Below the pieces are notes generated by a model. It was given only the letters and a program-made list of their open reading frames with translations, made no database searches and had not been told where the DNA came from. This document shows, one piece after another, positions 35,705 through 43,781 of a DNA stretch of 64,000 nucleotides; positions within the stretch are counted from its first letter, which is position 1; every line of letters starts with the position of its first letter. The position numbers and the translations under genes are program-made. This DNA comes from Stenotrophomonas sp. Marseille-Q4652 (GTDB lineage Bacteria > Pseudomonadota > Gammaproteobacteria > Xanthomonadales > Xanthomonadaceae): positions 2,711,001 through 2,775,000 of the forward strand of contig NZ_CAKAKE010000001.1 in assembly GCF_916618915.1 (NCBI RefSeq), given 5' to 3'.

Positions 35705-36733
35705 TGTGATCTCTCAGTAGGTTGTTCATCCGGGGTGATCCCGGAAGACTGGAGGTGCGAATCAGCCACCCCTCCAGGAGCCCCGGATGAACCTGCATAA
35801 ACATGCCCGTCTTACGCCTCGCGGTCGAGCCTTGCTTGTGGAGCGAGTGATCAACCATGGCCTGCGGGTCGAGGAGGCAGCGCATGCCGCGGGCGTGAGC
35901 GTCAGAACCGCTTACAAGTGGCTGCGCCGCTTTCGCGAGGAAGGCTGGGCAGGCCTGGATGACCGGTCATCGCGCCCGCACCGCTGTCCGCATGCCACCC
36001 CACCATCGGTGGCCGCCGAGGTGACCGCGCTGCGCCGTCAACGCCAGACCTACCGCCAGATCGCATTGGCCCTGCCGGTCGGCCTGAGCACCATTGCCCG
36101 ACTGATGCGCCGTGCCGGGCTGCACCGGTTGGCCGAGCTGGATCCTGCGCCCCCGGACAATCGCTACGAGTATCACCAGGCCGGGGACCTGCTGCATCTT
36201 GATATCAAGATGCTGGGTCGCTTCTGGCGCCCTGGCCATCGGGTCACGGGCGATCGCCAGGGCGCCTCCGATGGCGCAGGCTGGGAGTTCGTCCACCTCG
36301 CCATCGACGATCACTCACGAGTCGCCTTCGGCACCATCGAAGATGATGAGCGCGGATCCAGCGCCTGCCGCGCACTGCTTCAAGCCCTGCGCTACTACCG
36401 CGGCCTGGGCGTCACCTTCACCCGGGTGATGACCGACAACGGTGCCTGCTACAAGTCCCGGCGCTTCCGCCGGCTCCTGCGCCGCTTGGGCCTGCGCCAT
36501 CTGCGCACGCGACCCTACACCCCGCGTACCAACGGCAAGGCCGAACGCCTGGTCCAGACCGCTTTGCGCGAATGGGCCTATGCCCGCTCCTACGACAGCT
36601 CGGAGCAGCGTCGGCACGCTCTTCCTCGCTGGCTGCACCAGTACAACTGGCACCGGCCGCACGCCAGCCTTGGCTACCAACCCCCGATCAGCCGCATCCA
36701 GCTTCCACTGAACAACGTCCTGGGTTTACACAT
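35705..36733 (+). mobile_element. IS481-family insertion sequence
   Basis: About 1.03 kb with one transposase gene. Imperfect 24-bp inverted repeats lie at 35705-35728 and 36709-36732: both start TGTG and share an inner GTTGTTCA at the same distance. CTAGG occurs directly before the left end (35700-35704) and at 36734-36738 after the right end, the probable 5-bp target duplication. The transposase is intact, so the element could be recent and active. Confidence 0.9.
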
Positions 36734-36737
36734 CTAG
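35787..36737 (+). CDS. IS481-family transposase
   Basis: A 316-residue DDE transposase: N-terminal helix-turn-helix (GLRVEEAAHAAGVSVRTAYKW, residues 27-47) and an integrase-core domain. The catalytic triad is read as Asp in LLHLDIKML, Asp in VMTDNGACYKS and Glu in NGKAERLVQ. The ATG is preceded by AGGAG, 7 nt away. The stop TAG (36735-36737) lies just beyond the right inverted repeat, within the target duplication, so the last codons depend on the insertion site. No frameshift. Confidence 0.95.
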   Translation: MNLHKHARLTPRGRALLVERVINHGLRVEEAAHAAGVSVRTAYKWLRRFREEGWAGLDDRSSRPHRCPHATPPSVAAEVTALRRQRQTYRQIALALPVGLSTIARLMRRAGLHRLAELDPAPPDNRYEYHQAGDLLHLDIKMLGRFWRPGHRVTGDRQGASDGAGWEFVHLAIDDHSRVAFGTIEDDERGSSACRALLQALRYYRGLGVTFTRVMTDNGACYKSRRFRRLLRRLGLRHLRTRPYTPRTNGKAERLVQTALREWAYARSYDSSEQRRHALPRWLHQYNWHRPHASLGYQPPISRIQLPLNNVLGLHI

Positions 36738-37759
36738 GCACACGCATCGCGACGCAGCAGCTTGCCGACGGTGCCGCGCTGGGCCTGGCATTCGGCACGG
36801 GCCCTGGCCGCGTCCTGGGCCGCCTGCTCGCGCTGCTTGCGCTGGGCCTCGGCCAGCCGCTGCTGCTGCAGTTGCGCCAGCCTGGCGCGGATCTGCGGCA
36901 TCGCCGCCATGGCCGCCTTTTCGCCCTCGAGGATCGCGCGGCCGCGCTGCTCGAAGTCGGCCGCGCCGATGTCCAGCACCTGCGGGCGGATCACGATATC
37001 GGCGCGCGACAGCTCCTGCGCGCCCAGCTTCTGGCCCATGATCGTGATCGACTGGTTGACCGCGCCGAGCATGCCACTGGGGCGCTGGCCGCTGGCCTTG
37101 CTGGAGATGTCCACCGCGATCACGAACTCGGCACCGAGCTGGCGCGCGGCGTCCACCGGCACCGGGCTGACCACGCCGCCATCGACATAGGTCTTGCCGC
37201 CGATGGTGACCGGCTCGAATACGCCCGGGATCGAGCTGGAAGCGCGCACCGCCTGGCCGACGTTGCCGCGCACGAACACCGCGCGGTCGCCGGTTTCCAG
37301 CTGGGTGGCCACCGCGGCGAACGGCTTCTTCAGCCGCTCGGCCGGCAGGTTCTTCACCTGGGTGTTGACGTAGTCCTGCAGCTTCTGGCCCTGGATCAAT
37401 CCGCCGGAGAACAGGCGCAGGTCGCGGATGCTGGCTTCATCCAGCGCCACCGCCTTCTGCTGCATCTCGAAGGCATCCATGCCGCTGGCATAGAGCGCGC
37501 CGACCACGCTGCCGGCGCTGGTGCCCGACACCACCACCGGCTCCAGGCCGTTGGCCTCGAGCATCTTGATCACGCCGATGTGGGCAAAGCCCTTGGCCGC
37601 GCCACCCCCCAGGGCGACACCGATCTTCACCGGCGGCAGCTTCGGTGCCACTGCCTGGCTGGCAACCGGCGTTTCCGGCCTGGTGTTTTCGCCACCACAG
37701 GCAGCCAGCAGACCGAGCAGGGCAAGGGACAGCAGCGAACGGACGGAACGCGGTTTCAT
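36734..37759 (-). CDS. patatin-like phospholipase lipoprotein
   Basis: A 341-residue lipoprotein with lipobox LLAAC after a basic, hydrophobic signal. The patatin domain has the oxyanion motif GVALGGGAAKGFAHIG, nucleophile GTSAG and catalytic Asp in DGGVVSPVP, so it should be an active serine acyl hydrolase in the periplasm, resembling RssA-type proteins. The C-terminal 60 residues form a Gln/Ala/Arg-rich helix, probably coiled coil. The start at 37759 gives a proper signal; an ATG 11 codons upstream is less likely. Its stop TAG uses the CTAG duplicated by the neighbouring IS481. Confidence 0.9.
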   Translation of the reverse strand: MKPRSVRSLLSLALLGLLAACGGENTRPETPVASQAVAPKLPPVKIGVALGGGAAKGFAHIGVIKMLEANGLEPVVVSGTSAGSVVGALYASGMDAFEMQQKAVALDEASIRDLRLFSGGLIQGQKLQDYVNTQVKNLPAERLKKPFAAVATQLETGDRAVFVRGNVGQAVRASSSIPGVFEPVTIGGKTYVDGGVVSPVPVDAARQLGAEFVIAVDISSKASGQRPSGMLGAVNQSITIMGQKLGAQELSRADIVIRPQVLDIGAADFEQRGRAILEGEKAAMAAMPQIRARLAQLQQQRLAEAQRKQREQAAQDAARARAECQAQRGTVGKLLRRDACA

Positions 37760-37899
37760 GATGAACAGGCAGGCGGGGAAAGCGCGCAGCATAGCGCCGA
37801 TATCCCCAACGCCAGCATGCTGGACACGGGCCCGGCCTTCGCAGCGGATGCGATGGCGATGGGCGATCCTTGGCCTGGATCAGCCGCGAGGAACGAGCA

Positions 37900-38358
37900 A
37901 TGGGCAGCAGCGACAGGCATACCGGGACAGACGACCACGATTCGCTGAAGCGCTTCGTGCAGGCCCAGGCCGACAGCTACCCGCAGGCGCTGGCCGAGCT
38001 GCGGCAGGGCCGCAAGCGCACCCACTGGATCTGGTACGTGCTGCCGCAGCTGCGCGGGCCGGGCCGCAGCCCGATGGCCGACCACTACGGCATTGCCGGA
38101 CGCACCGAGGCGCTGGCGTATCTCGCCCATCCGCTGCTGGGGCCGCGTCTGCGCGAATGCGTGGAAGCGGTACTGCAGCACGCCGGCAAGGACGCGGTCG
38201 CGATCGTCGGGTCGGTCGATGCGCTGAAGTTCCGCTCCTGCCTGACCCTGTTTGCCGCGGTGGCGCCACAGGAGCCGGTGTTTGCCAGGGCGCTGGAGGT
38301 TTTCTACGCGGGAGCGGCTGACGAGGCCACGCTGCGCCTGCTGGAGGCAGGCGGCTGA
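37900..38358 (+). CDS. DUF1810 family protein
   Basis: A 152-residue cytoplasmic protein of DUF1810, a family without an established function. The family motifs are clear: LKRFVQAQADSYPQALAEL, then GRKRTHWIWYVLPQLRG and MADHYGI, and later CLTLFAAVAP. The start has a ribosome-binding site, GAGGAA, and gives an N-terminus of normal length. Divergent from the patatin gene and convergent with the TIGR00266 gene. Confidence 0.9.
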   Translation: MGSSDRHTGTDDHDSLKRFVQAQADSYPQALAELRQGRKRTHWIWYVLPQLRGPGRSPMADHYGIAGRTEALAYLAHPLLGPRLRECVEAVLQHAGKDAVAIVGSVDALKFRSCLTLFAAVAPQEPVFARALEVFYAGAADEATLRLLEAGG

Positions 38359-38426
38359 CGCAATGGGTGCCTGACTGGGCATCCCGCGACCGTGGCGCGG
38401 GCAGCGCCGCGCCACGGCGGCAGGGA

Positions 38427-39443
38427 TCAGAACCGGTTGTCGCCGTCGAGCAGGCGGCCGAGGCCGCCGAGCACCGAGCCCTCGCCGCGGCTCTGGCCGC
38501 CGGCCTGCGGGGCGGCGGCGAACATGCGTCCAGCCAGGCGCGAGAACGGCAGCGACTGCAGCCACACCTTGCCCGGGCCGGTGAGCGTGGCCAGGAACAC
38601 GCCTTCGCCGCCGAAGAACATGCTCCGGATCCCGGCCACGCGGCGCACGTCCATGTCCACGCTGGCGTGGTAGGCGACCACGCAGCCGGTATCCACGTCC
38701 ACGCGCTCACCGGCCGCCAGCTCGCGTTCGACCACGCAGCCACCGGCATGCACGAACACCCAGCCGTCGCCCTCGAGCTTCTGCATGACGAAGCCCTCGC
38801 CGCCGAACAGGCCGGTCATCACCTTGCGCTGGAAGTGCACGCCGACCTGCACGCCACGCGCGCCGGCCAGGAAGCTGTCCTTCTGGCAGATCAGCCTGCC
38901 GCCGTGCTGGTCGAGCCTGATCGGCAGCACCGTGCCCGGATACGGCGCGGCGAAGGCGACCTTGGCCTTGCCCTGTCCGGTCTGGGTGTAGAGCGTGGCG
39001 AACAGGCTTTCGCCGGTGATCACGCGCTTGCCGGCCGACAGCAGCTTGTCCATGAAGCCGCCACCGGCGCCGGAGTGCGAGCCGTCGCCGAACACCGTGT
39101 CCATCTGCACGCTCGCGTCCTTGAACATAAGTGCGCCGGCCTCGGCAATCGCGCTCTCGCCCGGGTCCAGTTCGATCTCCACGAACTGCATCTCGTGGCC
39201 GACGATACGGAAGTCGATGTCGTCCGCGCGCTGGCGGCCGCCGGGCAGCGGAGGCGGTGCAATGCCGGGCGCCGGGCCTCTGCCACGCAGCTCCTCGATC
39301 TGGGCCACCGGCTTCCACTCGCTCATGCCTTCGCGCCAGGCCATTGCCTGCGGGGTGGACTGCGCCTGGCGAAGCGCGGCGGCCTCATCCAGTGGACCGA
39401 TGCGGTCGGCCTGGCCGGGAACATGGAAGTACCACTGGGTCAT
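38427..39443 (-). CDS. GYF_2 / TIGR00266 (AIM24-like) protein
   Basis: A 338-residue protein with an N-terminal GYF_2-type domain (MTQWYFHVPGQADRIGPLDE, residues 1-55) and a Pro-rich linker. A TIGR00266/AIM24-like beta-rich domain follows (about 80-310), with Gly-rich turns such as GESLFATLYTQTG and FFGGEGVFLATLTGPG. The family has a trimeric beta barrel fold but no firm function. No signal peptide. The ATG was chosen because it begins the GYF domain; the frame is open far upstream by GC bias only. Confidence 0.88.
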   Translation of the reverse strand: MTQWYFHVPGQADRIGPLDEAAALRQAQSTPQAMAWREGMSEWKPVAQIEELRGRGPAPGIAPPPLPGGRQRADDIDFRIVGHEMQFVEIELDPGESAIAEAGALMFKDASVQMDTVFGDGSHSGAGGGFMDKLLSAGKRVITGESLFATLYTQTGQGKAKVAFAAPYPGTVLPIRLDQHGGRLICQKDSFLAGARGVQVGVHFQRKVMTGLFGGEGFVMQKLEGDGWVFVHAGGCVVERELAAGERVDVDTGCVVAYHASVDMDVRRVAGIRSMFFGGEGVFLATLTGPGKVWLQSLPFSRLAGRMFAAAPQAGGQSRGEGSVLGGLGRLLDGDNRF

Positions 39444-39519
39444 GACGGCGGCTCCTTTTGTGGAAGGCGCAAGTCTAGGCCTGGACCGGGCCGGCGGCGA
39501 ACTGGCGCGCAGACAACAG

Positions 39520-39543
39520 AAGGGCGCGGATGACCGCGCCCTT
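39520..39543 (-). terminator. hairpin terminator after the acid phosphatase gene
   Basis: 10-bp perfect stem AAGGGCGCGG / CCGCGCCCTT with an ATGA loop. On the minus strand it is followed by CTGTTGTC, a weak T-run. Confidence 0.6.
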
Positions 39544-39565
39544 CCTGCGTGCATGACCGCCGCGC

Positions 39566-40426
39566 TCAGCGCGCTTCGGACAGCCCGGTGGCCAGCACCT
39601 TCGCCTCGGCCTCGCAGTCGCGCGGCGGTGCCAGCCCCAGCGTGCGGGCGTAGGCCAGCTCGATGCGGGCCTTGGCCAGGTCGGCCATGAACTCCGGGTT
39701 GCCGTGCAGGCGTGCCACCGCGGCGGCGCCCATGAACTGGCCCTGCTGCACGTCGCTGTACCAGTGCACGTTGCACACCAGGCGGCTGTGGCCGTAGTTG
39801 CGGCCGCGCTCGACCAGCGCGTCGGCATGCTCCGGATCGATCTCGGCCAGGATCAGGCCCCAGGCCCAGCCAATGGCGGTGTGGCCGGACGGGTACGAAC
39901 CGCTGTTGCGCAGCGCTTCCTCGTCGGCCGGAGTGCAGGTCGGCTGGCCGTTGGCCATGAACGGGCGCGGCCGCTGGTAGCGGTTCTTGGCGTCCTTGGT
40001 CGCGGCGCTGGCATCGATGCGGCTGCGTTCCAGCAGCCGGTACAGGGTCGGGGTGTGTCCGGCATCCACCGTCACGCCCAGCGCACAGCTGAACTGTTCG
40101 GCGCCGACCGGGAAACGCAGCTCGGCATCCACGCGTGCCTGCTCGAAGCGCGCGCTGCCACGCAGTGCCAGTGCCTGCGCGGCCACGGCCTCGTCCAGCG
40201 CGGCGGCGGCCGAACCCGGGGCCGGCGGTGGCGGGCTGAGCAGGAGGCTGTCGGGCAGTTCGTGGGCCTGCAGGTAGCCGCGGGCCTTGCCGACCGGGGC
40301 CGCGGCGGCGTCGACCTGGGCCGGGGCCGGGGCCGGGGCCGGGGCGGAGGGAGCAGTGGTGCAGGCGGCCAGCAGGGCCAGGCCCAGGGCATAGCTGCCC
40401 AGGCGGATCGAAGAAAGTGCGGACAT
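39566..40426 (-). CDS. class A acid phosphatase (PAP2-type) lipoprotein
   Basis: A 286-residue periplasmic phosphomonoesterase of the PAP2 superfamily. The signal ends in lipobox LLAAC, followed by an Ala/Pro repeat. The three catalytic blocks are KNRYQRPRPF, then GSYPSGHTAIGWAW (the class A signature) and SRLVCNVHWYSDVQQG. All key Lys, Arg, Ser, His and Asp residues are present. The Ala-Pro repeat behind the lipid anchor is encoded by a tandem hexanucleotide and may vary in length. Upstream of the TIGR00266 gene on the same strand, but a hairpin separates them. Confidence 0.94.
   Translation of the reverse strand: MSALSSIRLGSYALGLALLAACTTAPSAPAPAPAPAQVDAAAAPVGKARGYLQAHELPDSLLLSPPPPAPGSAAAALDEAVAAQALALRGSARFEQARVDAELRFPVGAEQFSCALGVTVDAGHTPTLYRLLERSRIDASAATKDAKNRYQRPRPFMANGQPTCTPADEEALRNSGSYPSGHTAIGWAWGLILAEIDPEHADALVERGRNYGHSRLVCNVHWYSDVQQGQFMGAAAVARLHGNPEFMADLAKARIELAYARTLGLAPPRDCEAEAKVLATGLSEAR
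40319..40342. repeat. GGCCGG hexanucleotide tandem repeat in the phosphatase gene
   Basis: Four perfect copies of GGCCGG plus a partial fifth. It encodes the Ala-Pro repeat after the lipoprotein cysteine. As the unit is 6 bp, changes in copy number would keep the frame. Confidence 0.9.
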
Positions 40427-40663
40427 CGGAGGAGGGGATGGGTAATGCGGGCGGGCATGATCTCACGCACCCCGGCCGGGTCGCCCGTCGCGGACGCCCT
40501 GCGTACGGTGGAGTTGTGACCGCGCCACCAGTGCGGGGGCGGTGGCTGGACCAGAATCGTCCGGTCAGCCGCTCACGCCACGACGCGTCGGGCGGCCACC
40601 AACGCCAGCCCGGGTTGGTTGCATCTCTTGAATCAGGGGGACCACTGGCAAGGGAGATGTTCC

Positions 40664-41545
40664 ATGTTGAGCAAAGGGAAGGGGATCCGGGCCGCGCTCG
40701 GGTTGGCAGTGATGCTGGCGGCCACGGAGGTACTGGCCGCCGATGTGACCGGTGTGGCCTTCGTGCACGGCACCGGCAAGCAGACCGATGCACTGAACAA
40801 CTACTGGGAAGCGGCGATCGTCAACACCGTGCGTGGAGGCCTGCCCAACAGCGCCAACTACACGGTCGTCAACTGTGATTTCGACAAGTACATGTGGACC
40901 AACGAGGCCGCCGGTTGCCTCGCCGGCCAGCTGACCAGCTTCATCAATGCCCGCGGCATCACCCGCCTGGTGGTGATCACCCACTCCAACGGCGGCAACG
41001 TGATGCGCTGGATCCTGTCCAATCCCACCTACGACAGCCGCTACCCCAACATCATCAACAAGGTGCGCAAGGTCAACGCGCTGGCGCCTTCCTCGGCCGG
41101 CACGCCGCTGGCCGATGCGGTGATGAACGGCAATACGTTCGAACAGTCGCTGGGCTGGCTGCTGGGCTACAAGAGCGATGCAGTGCGCATGCAGCAGGTC
41201 AGCTGGATGGCCAGCTACAACGCCAGCAACCTGTACGGCACGAGCGGTCGCCCGGCATTGCCCAGGCCGTTCCGCGCGGTGGTCGGCACCGACGTGGAGT
41301 CCTCGCCGTTCGACAGCGACAGCTACTGCGGTGGCTATGCTGCCAACGTCGGGCTGGAGGCCACGCAGAACTGGCTGGCCTCGTGTTCGGATGGCTTCCT
41401 CAACTGCACCAGCCAGTCCGCCGCCGGCACGGTGTGGTTCCGCGACACCACCCGCACCCGCGATGCCGAACCGCTCAGCCACGGCCAGAGCCGCCGCAAC
41501 TGCTTCAACCTCGACGCGATCCTGCGCGCCGACGTGAACCTGTGA
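40664..41545 (+). CDS. secreted lipase-like alpha/beta hydrolase
   Basis: A 293-residue exported protein: Sec signal cut near VLAAD (residue 26), then VTGVAFVHGTGKQTD, a typical strand-turn of a hydrolase oxyanion hole. The nucleophile region is ITHSNGGNVMRW, so the Ser sits in H-S-N-G-G. Six cysteines in the mature part suggest disulfides. The substrate is unknown; lipid esters are likely from family resemblance only. Start supported by AAGGGAG. It is 9 bp upstream of the DUF4785-like gene, and both are exported, suggesting a lipase and partner pair. Confidence 0.8.
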   Translation: MLSKGKGIRAALGLAVMLAATEVLAADVTGVAFVHGTGKQTDALNNYWEAAIVNTVRGGLPNSANYTVVNCDFDKYMWTNEAAGCLAGQLTSFINARGITRLVVITHSNGGNVMRWILSNPTYDSRYPNIINKVRKVNALAPSSAGTPLADAVMNGNTFEQSLGWLLGYKSDAVRMQQVSWMASYNASNLYGTSGRPALPRPFRAVVGTDVESSPFDSDSYCGGYAANVGLEATQNWLASCSDGFLNCTSQSAAGTVWFRDTTRTRDAEPLSHGQSRRNCFNLDAILRADVNL

Positions 41546-41554
41546 GGAGCCGCC

Positions 41555-42748
41555 ATGAACAAGACACTGACGATCGCCCTCCTCCTCGCCGCCGGCAGCC
41601 ACGCCGCCTTCGCCGCGCGGGCTTCGCTCGCCACGCCGGCCGTTCCCGACCGCATCACCGCCAGCGTGGTCGCCGCGCCACTGCCGGCCGGCAACATCGA
41701 ACAGGCACCGGTGCAGTTCGCCTGGCCCCTGGACCCCGGCCGGATGGTCACCGCCACCACTCCCGAGGCAATGGAAAGCCGCAGCTTCTGGCGCACGCTG
41801 GAGGCGGCCGAGCTCCAAGCGGGCGTCGAGCTGACCCTGTCCGCACCGGGGGCGGTGATCCAGCTCAGTCCGGCTGCGGGCGCCCGCCCGGTGCCGGTGG
41901 AAGCAATGAAGGTACTGTCCGGCGGCAAGCCGCTGCCGGCCCGCCGCTTCGAAACCGCCACGCTCAGGGATGCCGGCATGGCGGTGGCCCCGGGCACGGC
42001 CATGCTCAAGCTGCAGGACGGCAACGTCGGCAGCTACCGCCTGCAGGCCGAAGGCGTGAGCGGCCGTTACGTGCTGCAGGTGCTGGAGCCGGCCAGTCCG
42101 GTGGTGCTGCGTGCGCGTACCGACCGCAACGTCGTGCTGGCCGGGCAGTCGGTGGGCGTGCAGGTCCACCTCGACGGCGCCGCCGCGGCCGCGCCGGACC
42201 TGGCCGCGCGCCTGGTGCGTGCGCCGCTGCTGGCCGAAGGCCTGCTGGTCGCGCCTGATGGCCGCACCTGGCCGGTGCCGCTGCGCAGCGACCGCAGCGG
42301 CGGACTGGCTGCCAGCGTGCCGGTGCCCGCCCAGGGCAGTGACGTGCCCGGGCTGTGGGAGCTGCAGGTGTTCGGCGAGCAGGCCAGCATCGCCCGCGAC
42401 ACCCGCGTGGCCTTTGCCGTGGCCCGGCCCACCGCGCGGCTGGCCGGCGAGGCGCAGGCGGCGAACCCGGCCGACATCCGCTTCCCGCTGCAGGTGGGCG
42501 CGGCCGGGCGCTACGAGGTCCGCGCCACGCTGTTTGCCACCGGCGCCGATGGCCAGCTGCGGCCGGTCGCGCAGGGCCACAGCGCGGCGTGGTTCAACCG
42601 TGCCGGAGGCGGCGAGCTGGGCCTGTCGTTCGCCGGCGTCGAGCTGCCGGCCGGCTACGGCGCGCCGTACGAGCTGCGCGAGGTGGAACTGCACGACCAG
42701 ACGCGCCTGGCACCGATCGAGTACCGGGCCCGCGCGCTGCGCTTCTGA
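41555..42748 (+). CDS. DUF4785-like exported protein
   Basis: A 397-residue periplasmic or secreted protein with signal peptide (cut near HAAFA-AR, residue 21) and otherwise beta-rich, immunoglobulin-like segments: YRLQAEGVSGRYVLQVLEP, VVLAGQSVGVQVHLDG and VPGLWELQVFGEQ. It resembles DUF4785 proteins, which accompany secreted hydrolases; I recognise no catalytic residues. GAGGAG ribosome-binding site. Probably co-transcribed with the lipase-like gene 9 bp upstream. A long hairpin follows the stop. Confidence 0.7.
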   Translation: MNKTLTIALLLAAGSHAAFAARASLATPAVPDRITASVVAAPLPAGNIEQAPVQFAWPLDPGRMVTATTPEAMESRSFWRTLEAAELQAGVELTLSAPGAVIQLSPAAGARPVPVEAMKVLSGGKPLPARRFETATLRDAGMAVAPGTAMLKLQDGNVGSYRLQAEGVSGRYVLQVLEPASPVVLRARTDRNVVLAGQSVGVQVHLDGAAAAAPDLAARLVRAPLLAEGLLVAPDGRTWPVPLRSDRSGGLAASVPVPAQGSDVPGLWELQVFGEQASIARDTRVAFAVARPTARLAGEAQAANPADIRFPLQVGAAGRYEVRATLFATGADGQLRPVAQGHSAAWFNRAGGGELGLSFAGVELPAGYGAPYELREVELHDQTRLAPIEYRARALRF

Positions 42749-42756
42749 TGCGGACA

Positions 42757-42784
42757 GGGCAGGGCCGGTTTGCCGGTCCTGCCC
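42757..42784. terminator. hairpin between convergent genes
   Basis: Stem GGGCAGGGCCGG pairs with CCGGTCCTGCCC (one G-T wobble) across a TTTG loop. No T-run, but it is the only structure between the two convergent stops. Confidence 0.55.
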
Positions 42785-42796
42785 CAACCCGATGGC

Positions 42797-43636
42797 TCAG
42801 GCCGGACGCACCTGCGCGTGCAGGCGGCCGTTGAGCTCACTGACCTCGATCGCGCCGCCGAACACGTCCGACAGCAGGGCCGAGCGCAGCACCTCCGCGC
42901 GCGGGCCATCCGCCTGGATGCGACCGCCACGCAGCAGCACCACGCGTTCGATCTCCGGGATCACTTCCTCGATATGGTGGGTCACCAGCACCAGGGTGAT
43001 GCCCTGGCGCGCCAGTTCGCGCAGGCCATCGATCATCTGCTGGCGCGCGACCAGGTCCAGCCCGGTGGAGGGCTCATCCAGCAGCAGCGCCCGTGGCCGG
43101 TTCACCAGCGCGCGGGCGATCAGCACCCGGCGGGTCTCGCCGGCCGACAGCTCGGCATAGCTGCGTGGCAGCAGCGGCAGCGCGTTGACCATGGCCAGCG
43201 CCTCGCGGGCGCGTTCGTGCATTTCGTCGGTGACCTCGCGGTGCGGCGGCACCACCCAGCTGGCGAAGAAGCCGGTCAGCACCGCTTCCTCCACGCTCAG
43301 GCCCGGCATCCCGGCCAGGTTGCCGCTGAGGTCGGCGCTGACGATGCCCAGCTGGGTGCGCAGCCGGTCCACCTGCCAGCGGCTCTGCCCCAGCACCTTC
43401 ACGGGCACCCGGCCATCGCCCTGCGCCAGCGGGTACAGCTCGCGCGTGATCAGCTTGATGAAGGACGACTTGCCGCAGCCGTTGGGTCCGAGGATGGCGG
43501 TGTGCTGGCCCTGGTCGATGCGCAGGCTCAGCTCGTGCAGCACCCGGACCTGGCCACGGACCACGCAGGCGCGGTCCAGTTCGATCAACGGCGCCTCGGC
43601 GTTGGCGGGGGCGGCCGGCGTGAAGGTTTCCAGCAT
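42797..43636 (-). CDS. ABC transporter ATP-binding protein
   Basis: A 279-residue ABC ATPase. Walker A is GPNGCGKSSFI, the ABC signature is LSAGETRR, Walker B is RALLLDEPSTGLD, and the switch His is in LVTHHIEE. The signature departs from LSGGQ in its third residue, as seen in YlmA-like ATPases. No permease gene is adjacent on either side, so its partner must lie elsewhere or it works alone as a soluble ABC protein. Convergent with the DUF4785 gene and divergent from the desaturase gene. Confidence 0.9.
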   Translation of the reverse strand: MLETFTPAAPANAEAPLIELDRACVVRGQVRVLHELSLRIDQGQHTAILGPNGCGKSSFIKLITRELYPLAQGDGRVPVKVLGQSRWQVDRLRTQLGIVSADLSGNLAGMPGLSVEEAVLTGFFASWVVPPHREVTDEMHERAREALAMVNALPLLPRSYAELSAGETRRVLIARALVNRPRALLLDEPSTGLDLVARQQMIDGLRELARQGITLVLVTHHIEEVIPEIERVVLLRGGRIQADGPRAEVLRSALLSDVFGGAIEVSELNGRLHAQVRPA

Positions 43637-43781
43637 GGAGGAGAGCTAAGCTGCGGCGGGGATGGGGCCAGCTGAACGACATACGCCGGCGGTGGGTGAA
43701 GTTTGCGCCTGCCGGACCCATGATGTCTGCCTCGGCGGCGCGTTTTTCCTACAGCTGCCACATCCCGATTGGAGCAATGCG

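Noticed and set aside
42797..43636. ABC ATPase as part of an exporter with the neighbouring desaturase or lipase genes
   Set aside because: No permease is adjacent and the flanking genes are convergent or divergent, so no transport operon can be supported.
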